Part shown: positions 1 to 7,939 of the stretch, piece after piece | How positions within the stretch are numbered: position 1 is the stretch's first letter | How the letters are laid out: each line of letters begins with the position of its first letter | Source: JAQYVL01 sp964578935 | GTDB taxonomy: Bacteria > Desulfobacterota > Desulfobacteria > Desulfobacterales > SURF-7 | DNA length: 37,377 bases | Direction: 5' to 3' | NCBI GenBank assembly: GCA_964578935.1 | Contig: CAZOEW010000007.1 | Location: 1 to 37,377, forward strand | Made by a program: the position numbers and the translations under genes | The notes under the pieces: generated by a model | Seen by the model: only the letters and a program-made list of their open reading frames with translations | Databases searched by the model: none | What the model was told of the DNA's origin: nothing

Positions 1-1
1 C

Positions 2-1150
2 ATCTATCTGCGGGAGAGTATCCGGGATGTGACCCAGGTCAAGACCCTGGAAAAAGAATTAAAGGGGGTCCAGAATGTTTTTGAAAAGGTCGTTCAGAGT
101 TCTGCAAGTGGCATTGTCGCTGCGGATATGAAGGGTAATGTTTTGTTGATGAACCGGGCGGCTGAAGATCTTTTTGGATATTCATACCGGGAGTTTATTC
201 AAAAAAAAAATGTCAGGGATTTTTATCCGCCAGGTGTAGCAGAAGAAATAATGAAAAAGCTTCGGAGTGACGATTATGGAGGAAGAGGCAAATTAAACAA
301 TATTAAGATTGATATAATCAATTCAAAAAACGAGAAAATTTCGGGAGAAATAGCGGCAGCGATTATCTATGAAGGTTCGAGAGAAGTTGCCACGATGGGG
401 ATTTATACAGACCTTCGGGAAAAGCTTGCCGTGGAAAAGAAGTTGAAGGAAACCCAGAAACGTCTTTTGCAATCGGAAAAAATGGCTTCTATAGGGCAAC
501 TGGCTGCCGGTGTGGCTCATGAAATTAACAACCCGTTAACCGGGATTCTTTTTTATGCGAACATGGTGCTTGAAAGCTGTGACAAGGATGATTCGATGCG
601 TGAAGACATGAAATGTATCATCGAAGATGTCCAACGGTGCAAAGGGATTGTTAAGGATCTGCTGGTCTACAGCCGCCAGACGAATCCAGCCAAAGAATTG
701 ATCGACCTCAATTCGATTATTGTGAAAAGCCTCTCTTTGATTCATGACCAAAAACTTTTTGGCAATATTACAATAAAGAAAATAATGCCAGATGAGATTA
801 TGATGATCAATGCTGATAAACAGCAAATCAACCAGGTGATCATTAACCTTGTTATGAATGCAGGGGATGCAATGGATGGAAACGGAACCTTAACGTTACA
901 AACTTATTGTGACCGGGCGGCAGAAAAAATTTTTCTGGAGATTTCAGATACAGGATGTGGGATTTCACAAAAAAATTTACCCCATATTTTTGATCCTTTT
1001 TTCACAACAAAAGAGCTTGGAAAAGGTACTGGCCTGGGTCTGAGCACTGTGTATGGGATTATAAAAGAGAACGGAGGGTATATTTCGGTTAAAAAAACTG
1101 ACCATACGGGAACAACCTTTTTAATTGAGTTTCCTCTTTATAGCACCTGA
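2..1150 (+). CDS. PAS-domain sensor histidine kinase (5' end outside window)
   Basis: Membrane-associated or cytosolic sensor kinase of a two-component system. The reading frame is open from base 2, and the residues before the GTG at 29 (IYLRESIRDVT) look like the tail of a preceding PAS/PAC domain, so the gene begins outside the window and the GTG is not the true start. Numbering from that GTG, a PAS domain spans about 20-130. A HisKA dimerisation domain follows, with the phosphorylated His in VAHEINNP at about 164. A HATPase_c domain at about 255-370 carries the N box (NLVMNAGDAM), the G1 box (DTGCGI) and the G2 box (GKGTGLGLS). The stop lies 17 bases before the next kinase, so the two are probably cotranscribed and may form a phosphorelay with the receiver on that protein. 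The input signal cannot be read from this part. Confidence 0.9.
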   Translation: MYLRESIRDVTQVKTLEKELKGVQNVFEKVVQSSASGIVAADMKGNVLLMNRAAEDLFGYSYREFIQKKNVRDFYPPGVAEEIMKKLRSDDYGGRGKLNNIKIDIINSKNEKISGEIAAAIIYEGSREVATMGIYTDLREKLAVEKKLKETQKRLLQSEKMASIGQLAAGVAHEINNPLTGILFYANMVLESCDKDDSMREDMKCIIEDVQRCKGIVKDLLVYSRQTNPAKELIDLNSIIVKSLSLIHDQKLFGNITIKKIMPDEIMMINADKQQINQVIINLVMNAGDAMDGNGTLTLQTYCDRAAEKIFLEISDTGCGISQKNLPHIFDPFFTTKELGKGTGLGLSTVYGIIKENGGYISVKKTDHTGTTFLIEFPLYST

Positions 1151-1167
1151 TAAAGGAATCATGAATT

Positions 1168-2631
1168 ATGGCAGATAACATGAGTGCAGAAGAAATGTTT
1201 AAGTATAAAATTCTCGTCATCGATGATGAAAAGCGGATTCGTGATGTTACCTATCGATTGCTGACACAGGAAGGGTTCGAGGTTGCCGTGGCTGAAACAG
1301 GCGATGTCGGCATGAAAATGATCGAAGAAAAAAATTTTGATATCATTTTACTCGATCTGATGATGCCCGGGGTTTCGGGCCTGGATGTACTGCCGTATCT
1401 GAAGACCCATCATCCATATTCCGTGGTGATTGTGATTACAGGGTATGCCACGCTTGAACATTCCATTGAGGCAATGAAAAAGGGCGCTTTTGATTTTATC
1501 CCAAAGCCATTCGCTCCCCAAGACCTTCGTATCGTAATTGCCAAGGCCATTGAATTTATCAGCACCTTACAGGATATCGCCAATGAAAAATCGCGGATGG
1601 GTGTTCTGATCAATCAGATCTCAGGCGGTGTCATGGCTACCGACATACAAAAAAGGATTGCCCTTGCCAACCCTGCTTTTTTAAAAATGATCGATTTTTT
1701 TGGACAGGATGTCATTGGCCAGCCGGTTTCCAAAATTGTGAAAAATGAAAAAATCGTGAGGATGATTGATCAGGCACTGTCCATGCCAATGGAGTCTTTT
1801 TCGGATTTTACAGAAGAACTTATTCTTGGAAAGAATATCCTGAGCGCTCGGTGCATTCCCTTTCGTGACAGGCTGAACCGGAATCTTGGAACAATTATGG
1901 TAATGCATGATATCACGGCACTGAAAAAGATAGATCAGTTGAAAACCGATTTTGTGAACATGGTTGCACATGAGATCCGAAGCCCTCTGAATTCCATATC
2001 CATGCAGTTGAAAGTGATCCTCGATGGTCTGGCTGGTTCGATTACGGAAAAGCAGCAGGAAATTCTCAGCAGAGCATCTGCGAAAATCAACGCCCTCAGC
2101 AATCTTTCCAATGAACTTCTTGATCTGGCCAGAATTGAATCCGGATTGATAACACAGGAAAGAGAAAAATTTCAAATCGGCAGCTTGTTACAGGACCAAG
2201 TGGCTTTTTTCCAGGAAGCCGCAAGATCAAAAGGGATATCTCTTGAACTGGATACGCTTCCAGATCTTCCTCCGGTGCTTGCCAATAAAAGAAATATGGA
2301 AGAAGTTTTTTCAAATCTGATTACAAATGCGATTCATTACACTCCGGAAAATGGTAAGATATCGATTCTTGCCGTGGCGTTGAAAACGCATCTATGTGTA
2401 AGTATCAGTGATACAGGTTTCGGCATTCCCAGTGAAGATCTTCCGAAAATATTTGAACGGTTTTATCGTGTAAAAAATGAAAAAACACGACACATTACCG
2501 GGACCGGCCTGGGGCTTCCCATTGTAAAAAGTATCTTGGAAGCTCACAACGGTAAGATACGGGTAGAAAGTGAGCTGAACAAGGGAAGTACTTTTTATGT
2601 TTATCTTCCGTTGAGCATACAGTCGATATGA
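1168..2631 (+). CDS. Receiver-PAS-histidine kinase (hybrid with N-terminal REC)
   Basis: 487-residue soluble signalling protein. An N-terminal receiver domain (about 14-125) has the acidic pair in VIDDE, the phospho-acceptor Asp63 in LLDLMMPG, the Thr/Gly of ITGYAT and Lys113 in PKPF. A PAS-like segment follows (about 145-250). The HisKA domain has His268 in VAHEIRSPL, and a HATPase_c domain carries NLITNAIHYTPENG, DTGFGI and GTGLGLPIV. No transmembrane segment is visible. Having the receiver before the kinase suggests that the protein takes phosphate from another kinase, plausibly the one just upstream, and so controls its own kinase activity; that is inference. ATG at 1168 is used; the ATG at 1161 is out of frame. 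A TetR-type regulator follows 29 bases downstream. Confidence 0.92.
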   Translation: MADNMSAEEMFKYKILVIDDEKRIRDVTYRLLTQEGFEVAVAETGDVGMKMIEEKNFDIILLDLMMPGVSGLDVLPYLKTHHPYSVVIVITGYATLEHSIEAMKKGAFDFIPKPFAPQDLRIVIAKAIEFISTLQDIANEKSRMGVLINQISGGVMATDIQKRIALANPAFLKMIDFFGQDVIGQPVSKIVKNEKIVRMIDQALSMPMESFSDFTEELILGKNILSARCIPFRDRLNRNLGTIMVMHDITALKKIDQLKTDFVNMVAHEIRSPLNSISMQLKVILDGLAGSITEKQQEILSRASAKINALSNLSNELLDLARIESGLITQEREKFQIGSLLQDQVAFFQEAARSKGISLELDTLPDLPPVLANKRNMEEVFSNLITNAIHYTPENGKISILAVALKTHLCVSISDTGFGIPSEDLPKIFERFYRVKNEKTRHITGTGLGLPIVKSILEAHNGKIRVESELNKGSTFYVYLPLSIQSI

Positions 2632-2660
2632 GCAATGGGAAGTCAATGCGGTAGAACAGA

Positions 2661-3260
2661 ATGAAAAAAAAACAGAAAATTATCAAGGAGGCGATTCGGT
2701 TGTTTGCTGAACGTGGTTTTGATGCAACTACCACGCTCAAAATAGCTGAGGTGGCAAATGTGACGGAACCGCTTATTTTTTATCATTTTAAAAATAAGGA
2801 TGGACTCTTTGCCGAAGCCATTGAATGTATTTTTTTTGAGTATTTTTCAAGGCTGGAATCCATTAAAATTAAAACTGAGACTGAATTTGAAAATATTGAA
2901 AACCTCATTTATATGCATTTTGATTATATGGTGGAAATGCCAAGTGAGTCATATCTGGTTGCAAGCGCATGCCCTGCCAGGCTGAGAAATCTTGAACACA
3001 TCTGCGCTAAAAATATCGAAGAGCAAAGAAAACGATTAACCTCTTTTCTCACAGGTTGCCTGGAACGGGGGATTCAGAAAAAGGAATTTTGGAATGTCCC
3101 GGTTGCACATACCGTAACGCTTTTTTTGTCTTCAATTATGGGCCTCATGCGTCAAGAGACACAGTTCCAGGGCAATAAAAAGGCAGATTCTGATATTTAC
3201 ATTTCAGGGCTAAAGGAAGTCGCTGTTATGTTTTGCAGAAGGAGTATTGTAAGAATATAG
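2661..3260 (+). CDS. TetR/AcrR family transcriptional regulator
   Basis: 199-residue DNA-binding regulator. The N-terminal helix-turn-helix is typical of the family: an AIRLFAERGFDATTT segment followed by IAEVANV and the recognition-helix end with FYHFKNKDGLF (about residues 10-50). The C-terminal two thirds are helical and divergent, as expected for the ligand-binding domain, so the effector cannot be predicted. The gene follows the receiver-kinase gene by 29 bases on the same strand and is probably cotranscribed with it, an unusual pairing. The upstream spacer has no strong Shine-Dalgarno sequence. It ends 27 bases from the stop of a convergent protease gene. TetR proteins usually repress a nearby gene, but no divergent target is adjacent here. 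Confidence 0.88.
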   Translation: MKKKQKIIKEAIRLFAERGFDATTTLKIAEVANVTEPLIFYHFKNKDGLFAEAIECIFFEYFSRLESIKIKTETEFENIENLIYMHFDYMVEMPSESYLVASACPARLRNLEHICAKNIEEQRKRLTSFLTGCLERGIQKKEFWNVPVAHTVTLFLSSIMGLMRQETQFQGNKKADSDIYISGLKEVAVMFCRRSIVRI

Positions 3261-3287
3261 ATTCCGGTTTATGGAAGCATGATAACA

Positions 3288-5141
3288 CTACTCATTTTTG
3301 CTGATCTGATTTTCAAAGGCTTCCCGGAATTTTATCAGTTGATTCTCAAAGTGCAAACGATTTTTTTCGTTTCTCACAAGTGATAGCGCCTTCTTTCCTG
3401 TTGAAAACGCCTTGTCAAAATATCCGTTCACAAAATAAGCTTCAGCCAGCGTGTCTTGAATATGCGCCGACTTTTTCAGGCGTTCCGCTTTTTTGGCAAG
3501 GAAAAGAGCTCGTTCTGGATTCCGAAACGCTTTATCCTCACAGGTTGCCAGAAGCCATGCGAGATTATTCAATATTTCAGGATCATCCGGAGTAATTAAA
3601 AGACCCTTTTCGTAACTGTTGATGGCATCTGAATGCCTTTTCAACGATATGGTATAATAGTCGCCCAGCTCCCGGAAAAGTGATGAATTGTTTGGATTCT
3701 TTTTAATTTCCCGAATGATAATTGTTTCAATAAGGTAACTGTTGAGTTTTTTGCCTGTTTCGCCAAAATTCAGATCATAAACGGCAATTCCGGAAAGAAT
3801 TATTGCAGCAAGATAAATCGTAATGCTTTTTTGAATCTTTCGGTGGTGTCTGCTGACCCATTTTCTGTCTGTTTCACATTGGATTAAATAATCAATTCGT
3901 TCTTTAATGCTGAAATGATGCCAGTTCGGCCTGTCCGGAGGGAGGCCGCTTATGACGGCTATTTTTCGGAGGGATGAAATGAGAGGCAGCGCAGTATCAA
4001 GGAGCTCATAAACATAAACATCTGCCTGTCGTTCGAAATTACGCATGAAGTAACCGAACATATACCTGAAATAGACAATAAAAAAACCAATGAGAAAGAA
4101 GCTGATAAGAGCTGAAACCAGAGATTCTCTGCCGATGCCTGCATCTATTAAAAAGCGGTATGCCGGCTCTATATAAATGATAAAATATACAACAAGATTG
4201 AATCCGGCAAAAGTAAGGAGCATATAACCCGCAAAAAAGAAAAGGTAAAACAGCAGATGTTTTTTTTTTACATGTCCGATTTCGTGAGCGATGACAGCAT
4301 CAAGTTCTTTTGAGTCAAGAAAACGAAGAAGCGCCGGAGTCACAAGGATGAAGCGGAATTTTCTGACAAGCCCCATCACGCCGGCCGTAATCATTTGCCC
4401 GCCGAATAAAGGCCACTTGAGAATGTCGGAATATTCAAGTTGGGCTTTTTTGCAGAAATCCTCTATTTGCGTTCTATGCACACCCTGATCCAGAGGAGTG
4501 CATCCCCAGAACTTTTGAATAAGAAGAGGACCGGTTATTGCAGCAGTTATGAGGAAAAATAGAAAGTAGATTGCCTGCCCGACAGGTGTTAAAAGCGCAT
4601 TTTTGATCAGGTTAAAAGGAAGGATGAAGATAATATCCGAGAGTCCCGATAGCAGGAGCCACGGTAAAAGTACAGGAATTGAAAAAGAGAGGTTAGAGAA
4701 AATATATTCTTTTCGCGACACACCCGCACCATGAAGGTGAGAGTGACATCTGTAAGCAATGGACCAGATTGCAGAGAGATATAAAAGAAACATGCCGATA
4801 AAGATCAGCGCCGAAAGCGTTGGAATTGATTTTAGAAGAGGTATTTCTGTAAGAAAAGCAGGAAGAGAGAGTCCGTAAATGTTAATGGCGAAAAATGCAA
4901 CTGCCATGATGCTTTGGCGTGTTATCAGGGAATCAAAAGCATGGCTGAGTCGTTGTGATTTTTCAATTTGGATTTTCTTTTCCAGATTACGGAAAAGAAA
5001 CACGGTAATGCTGTAAAAAAGGAGAAAAAGCAGTGTAAAAAGAAAAAACGTTTCAGTGAACTTTATGGTTGTTTCTTCAGGCGGCTGGTAGGTCGTATAT
5101 AGCAGAAGGACGATAATGATGTATAGGAAATTGCCAAACAT
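3288..5141 (-). CDS. M48 family membrane zinc metalloprotease with C-terminal TPR repeats
   Basis: 617-residue integral membrane protease. Several hydrophobic segments fill the first 220 residues and two more flank residues 300-360. The zinc site is the HExxH motif HEIGH at 286-290, with a likely third ligand in the ERQAD segment near 370, the arrangement of M48 (HtpX/Ste24-type) peptidases. The last 150 residues contain TPR-like helical repeats, for example the RELGDYYTISLKRHSDAINS and NNLAWLLATCEDKAF regions. Family members act in membrane or envelope protein quality control. The TPR part could recruit substrates, as in BepA, although BepA itself is periplasmic and this protein has many more membrane segments. 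The gene lies 69 bases downstream of queH and is probably the last gene of the maf-yggS-queH operon. Confidence 0.88.
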   Translation of the reverse strand: MFGNFLYIIIVLLLYTTYQPPEETTIKFTETFFLFTLLFLLFYSITVFLFRNLEKKIQIEKSQRLSHAFDSLITRQSIMAVAFFAINIYGLSLPAFLTEIPLLKSIPTLSALIFIGMFLLYLSAIWSIAYRCHSHLHGAGVSRKEYIFSNLSFSIPVLLPWLLLSGLSDIIFILPFNLIKNALLTPVGQAIYFLFFLITAAITGPLLIQKFWGCTPLDQGVHRTQIEDFCKKAQLEYSDILKWPLFGGQMITAGVMGLVRKFRFILVTPALLRFLDSKELDAVIAHEIGHVKKKHLLFYLFFFAGYMLLTFAGFNLVVYFIIYIEPAYRFLIDAGIGRESLVSALISFFLIGFFIVYFRYMFGYFMRNFERQADVYVYELLDTALPLISSLRKIAVISGLPPDRPNWHHFSIKERIDYLIQCETDRKWVSRHHRKIQKSITIYLAAIILSGIAVYDLNFGETGKKLNSYLIETIIIREIKKNPNNSSLFRELGDYYTISLKRHSDAINSYEKGLLITPDDPEILNNLAWLLATCEDKAFRNPERALFLAKKAERLKKSAHIQDTLAEAYFVNGYFDKAFSTGKKALSLVRNEKNRLHFENQLIKFREAFENQISKNE

Positions 5142-5210
5142 AGGGTCGCTGCTTTTTAAATGGTGTGTCTGATATTTGTTTTGAAAAAAATGGTTGTTAT
5201 GGAATCATTG

Positions 5211-5765
5211 TTATTTTTTCAAAATTTTTTTCTTTTCCGGTTCATAGAATCGTTCCTTCTCACTGTAGATGCACCCACAGTACTGCTGGCGATACATTTC
5301 CAGAGATTTTGATTCTTCAACCCCTTCTTTCCATCCTTCTCGAAAATCGTGATAGTAAAAATTGATACCAACAGATCTCCCGACAGCCTCTCCGATTGAT
5401 CGGATCATTTCATGTTTTTGGAATTTGCTGTACAGAAGTGTTGAGGAAAAAAAGTCGAACCTGCCATGTTTTGCGAGAAGTGCTGTAGATTTCAGCCTTT
5501 CATGATAACACAGGCTGCATCTTTCCTTTTCCCGAAAAATAATATTTCTGAGAAATGTCTCAAGTTCGTATCCCTCCTGAATAATTATATTGAGATTAAT
5601 GCTCTCGGCATATTTTTCAAGAGTTTTCTGGCGTTTCAGACATTCCGTGTACGGGTGGATGTTATGCCTGTAATAATATCCCATAACATCCATTCCGGCA
5701 TTTCTCAGCACTTTTACAGGATATATGGAGCAGGGACTGCAACAGATATGCAATAGGATTTTCAT
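5211..5765 (-). CDS. queH: Epoxyqueuosine reductase QueH (DUF208)
   Basis: 184-residue cytosolic enzyme of the DUF208 family, a non-orthologous replacement of QueG. It catalyses the last step of queuosine synthesis, reducing epoxyqueuosine to queuosine in tRNAs with GUN anticodons. The family signature is complete: HICCSPC at the N-terminus, CSLCYHERL in the middle and CGCIYSE near the C-terminus. These cysteines supply the iron-sulfur cluster and mononuclear metal site known for QueH. The length is normal. Its ATG overlaps the yggS stop by four bases (ATGA), indicating translational coupling. No other queuosine biosynthesis gene lies in the window. Confidence 0.93.
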   Translation of the reverse strand: MKILLHICCSPCSIYPVKVLRNAGMDVMGYYYRHNIHPYTECLKRQKTLEKYAESINLNIIIQEGYELETFLRNIIFREKERCSLCYHERLKSTALLAKHGRFDFFSSTLLYSKFQKHEMIRSIGEAVGRSVGINFYYHDFREGWKEGVEESKSLEMYRQQYCGCIYSEKERFYEPEKKKILKK

Positions 5766-6446
5766 GTTCTTGCTCCAAATATTGCGGTTCCTATCCGGAT
5801 AAGAGTCGCGCCTTCCTTGATGGCAACTTCAAAATCACCGGTCATGCCCATGGAAAGTTCTTTCATCTCGACATTTGGAAGGTCTTCATTTTTTATTCGC
5901 TCTTTGATTTTTCGCAACTCTTTAAAATACGGGGTGACTTTTTCCGGTGCATCATAAAATGGCGGGATGGTCATGATGCCTTTGATCCTGAGGTTGCTGA
6001 AACAGCTTATTTTTTTGGCAAAATCAAGAGCTTCTCCAGGGGGAATGCCTGATTTGGAAATTTCCATACCGGTATTGACCTGCAAAAGAATTTTCTGAAT
6101 TTTGTTTATTTTTTTTGCCTGCCGATTCAGTTCATCGGCGAGTTTGATGGAGTCAACCGTATGAATCATGTCAAAAAGTTTAACCGCATATTTTGCTTTA
6201 TTGCTCTGGAGATGGCCTATAAAATGCCATGAAACACGGCTGTCGGAAATTTCTGCTATTTTTTGTTTTGCTTCCTGAATATAGTTTTCACCAAAAATGG
6301 TCTGTCCATTATCAATTGCCTCGCGGATCATTGCAGTTGGCCTGGTTTTACTGACCGCAATGAGCTTGATTGATTTTACATCCCGGCCGCATGAAAGGGC
6401 TGCCGTCCGAATTCGATCATGGATCGTTTCCAGTTTTTTTTTTCAA
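5762..6446 (-). CDS. yggS: YggS/PLPBP family pyridoxal-phosphate homeostasis protein, start disrupted by a homopolymer
   Basis: Cytosolic PLP-binding protein that buffers pyridoxal phosphate and amino-acid pools. Recognisable motifs are FGENYIQEA, WHFIGHLQSNK, VDSIKLA, LLQVNTG, GIMTIPP and SMGMTGDFEVAI. The first in-frame ATG (6331) would omit the PLP lysine in LIAVSKTRP, so translation must begin upstream. The in-frame region is open up to 6442 but has no ATG, GTG or TTG above 6331. A TTG at 6446, overlapping the maf stop as TTGA and preceded by a GGGAAG Shine-Dalgarno-like sequence, is the natural start. A run of ten A (6434-6443, T on the given strand) puts it one base out of frame; nine A would restore the normal N-terminus MKKKLETIHDRIR. 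The cause is either a sequencing error or slippage. It lies between maf and queH in one operon. Confidence 0.85.
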
Positions 6447-7069
6447 GAGTAACTTCCCGCACTTTCTGTGGATTTTGCCATATGGATGACTTTTTTTCTG
6501 ATTAAATGTTCAATAACTTCACAAACCGGCAGTCCGACTACGTTGGTATAGGAACCGTTGATTTTTTTTACAAGAAATGTGCCAAGCCCCTGTATGGCAT
6601 ATGCGCCGGCCTTGTCAAATGGTTCCTTTGTATGAACGTACCATTCAATTTCTTCGTCCGTCAACTCTTTGAAGTGAACATCGGTTTTGACGGCTTCAGA
6701 GAAAAAATGTTTTTCAGCCAAGCATTGGATTGAATAGCCTGTGAAAACCTGATGGGTGCGTCCGCTGAGATGAAAAAGCATTTTTCGTGCTTCATCTCTT
6801 GAGCAGGGTTTCCCGAGGATCGTTCCGTTAATCATTACGATCGTATCGGCTCCAATCACCCAGCTTCGAGGGTATTGTCTTGAAATATCTTCCGCTTTAG
6901 ACTCAGCCAGTACCCTGACATAGGTCTCCGGTTCGGACATTTCAACGGTTCTTTCATCAAAACCACTCGGTATAACAGAAAAGTTAAGCCCGGCCTGCTC
7001 CAGTAGATAGCTTCTTCGAGGTGATTTGGAAGCCAGAATCAAATCTGCCTGATGATATGAATTTTGCAT
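6443..7069 (-). CDS. maf: Maf-type nucleotide pyrophosphatase
   Basis: 208-residue cytosolic house-cleaning enzyme that hydrolyses non-canonical or modified nucleoside triphosphates (dTTP/UTP or m7GTP subfamily) to monophosphates. All family motifs are present: LILASKSPRR near the N-terminus, the ESKAE segment, the catalytic VIGADTIV, LSGRTHQVFTGY, and KAGAYAIQGLG near the C-terminus. A short tail after IRKKVIHMA is not conserved. It is the first gene of a run that continues with yggS (stop and start overlapping as TTGA), queH and the M48 protease. No clear Shine-Dalgarno precedes the ATG at 7069. A TTGTCA box with a weak downstream -10 lies in the 88-base gap before it. Confidence 0.94.
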   Translation of the reverse strand: MQNSYHQADLILASKSPRRSYLLEQAGLNFSVIPSGFDERTVEMSEPETYVRVLAESKAEDISRQYPRSWVIGADTIVMINGTILGKPCSRDEARKMLFHLSGRTHQVFTGYSIQCLAEKHFFSEAVKTDVHFKELTDEEIEWYVHTKEPFDKAGAYAIQGLGTFLVKKINGSYTNVVGLPVCEVIEHLIRKKVIHMAKSTESAGSYS

Positions 7070-7157
7070 GTGAAATTATTATCAGATGCGGTATGGTTTG
7101 ACAAGAATCAAGCGGAAAAAGGTACTCATTCGGAAAGTGAACGGCAATTTATGTTGA

Positions 7158-7937
7158 TTATCTGTTTTTTGAGTTCTTTTTCAGCCACCGGTGAAATTTA
7201 AAATTTTCAAATATAATGATACCTTTGAATATGAAAGGCAGAAAACCATTTAGGATATTCAGGCCCTGAAACAGCCTTGAAGGGAAAATGGAGTTTTTTT
7301 CCTTGATCAGCCCCTTCAGAATCGCCGCCGATACGTTGGCAGAGGTTTGCGTGGGCCAGGGAATCGGGGTTTTGGAGCCGGCCTGCTCAAAAAAATTGGT
7401 TCTTGTCCCGATGGGATATATCATCTGAAGCCTCTGGCCTTTTGAAAGTTCAGAGCGATAGCCTGTCGCAAAACCGTGAAGAGCGGCCTTTGTGGAGGAA
7501 TATAGCGTATAACCCGGATACGAGAGGAAGCTCATTGCACTGGCAGTAATCGCGACACAAAAGGGTTTATCGCCATGCAGCGCTTTCATTTTTTCAGCCG
7601 CATAGATTCCCGAGAATACGTTGGTGCGGTATATTTTATCGATTTCATTCCAGTCTGGGCCTTCAATTTGACCGTAATAGGCGAAACCGGCGTTGGCGAT
7701 ATAGATATCGACGCTCCCTAATTTTTCGACCGCAAAATTAAACAGGTTGTCTATATTCTCCGGAGAGGAGATATCACACGGATATTTGATAACATTGTCG
7801 TATTCTGCATCAATCTTATTAATCGTCCTTGCTGCCGCAATAATATTACATGAGTAGGATGCAAGTTTTTTCAAAAGATCCAGACCGATGCCTGAAGATG
7901 CTCCTGTCAGAATAATGTTTTTATTGTTCAGGTCCAT
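7158..7937 (-). CDS. Short-chain dehydrogenase/reductase (SDR)
   Basis: 259-residue NAD(P)-dependent oxidoreductase of the classical SDR type. The nucleotide-binding motif TGASSGIG is at the N-terminus, ANAG follows in the middle, and the catalytic Ser-Tyr-Lys set is in ITASAMSFL followed by YTLYSSTKAAL. The C-terminus has a hydrophobic patch (NGFLPFIFKGIIIF) and a basic end, so it may sit at the membrane. An AAGGAG sequence five bases before the ATG supports this start. The gene starts two bases after the GMC oxidoreductase stop, so the pair is translationally linked. This suggests that the SDR acts on the ketone or aldehyde made by the oxidase, or on a related alcohol. The substrate is unknown; lipid- or sterol-like is a guess. 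Confidence 0.92.
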   Translation of the reverse strand: MDLNNKNIILTGASSGIGLDLLKKLASYSCNIIAAARTINKIDAEYDNVIKYPCDISSPENIDNLFNFAVEKLGSVDIYIANAGFAYYGQIEGPDWNEIDKIYRTNVFSGIYAAEKMKALHGDKPFCVAITASAMSFLSYPGYTLYSSTKAALHGFATGYRSELSKGQRLQMIYPIGTRTNFFEQAGSKTPIPWPTQTSANVSAAILKGLIKEKNSIFPSRLFQGLNILNGFLPFIFKGIIIFENFKFHRWLKKNSKNR

Positions 7938-7939
7938 AT

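Noticed and set aside
5762..6331. yggS starting at the ATG at 6331
   Set aside because: This would remove the PLP-binding lysine and the first beta strand that all family members have.
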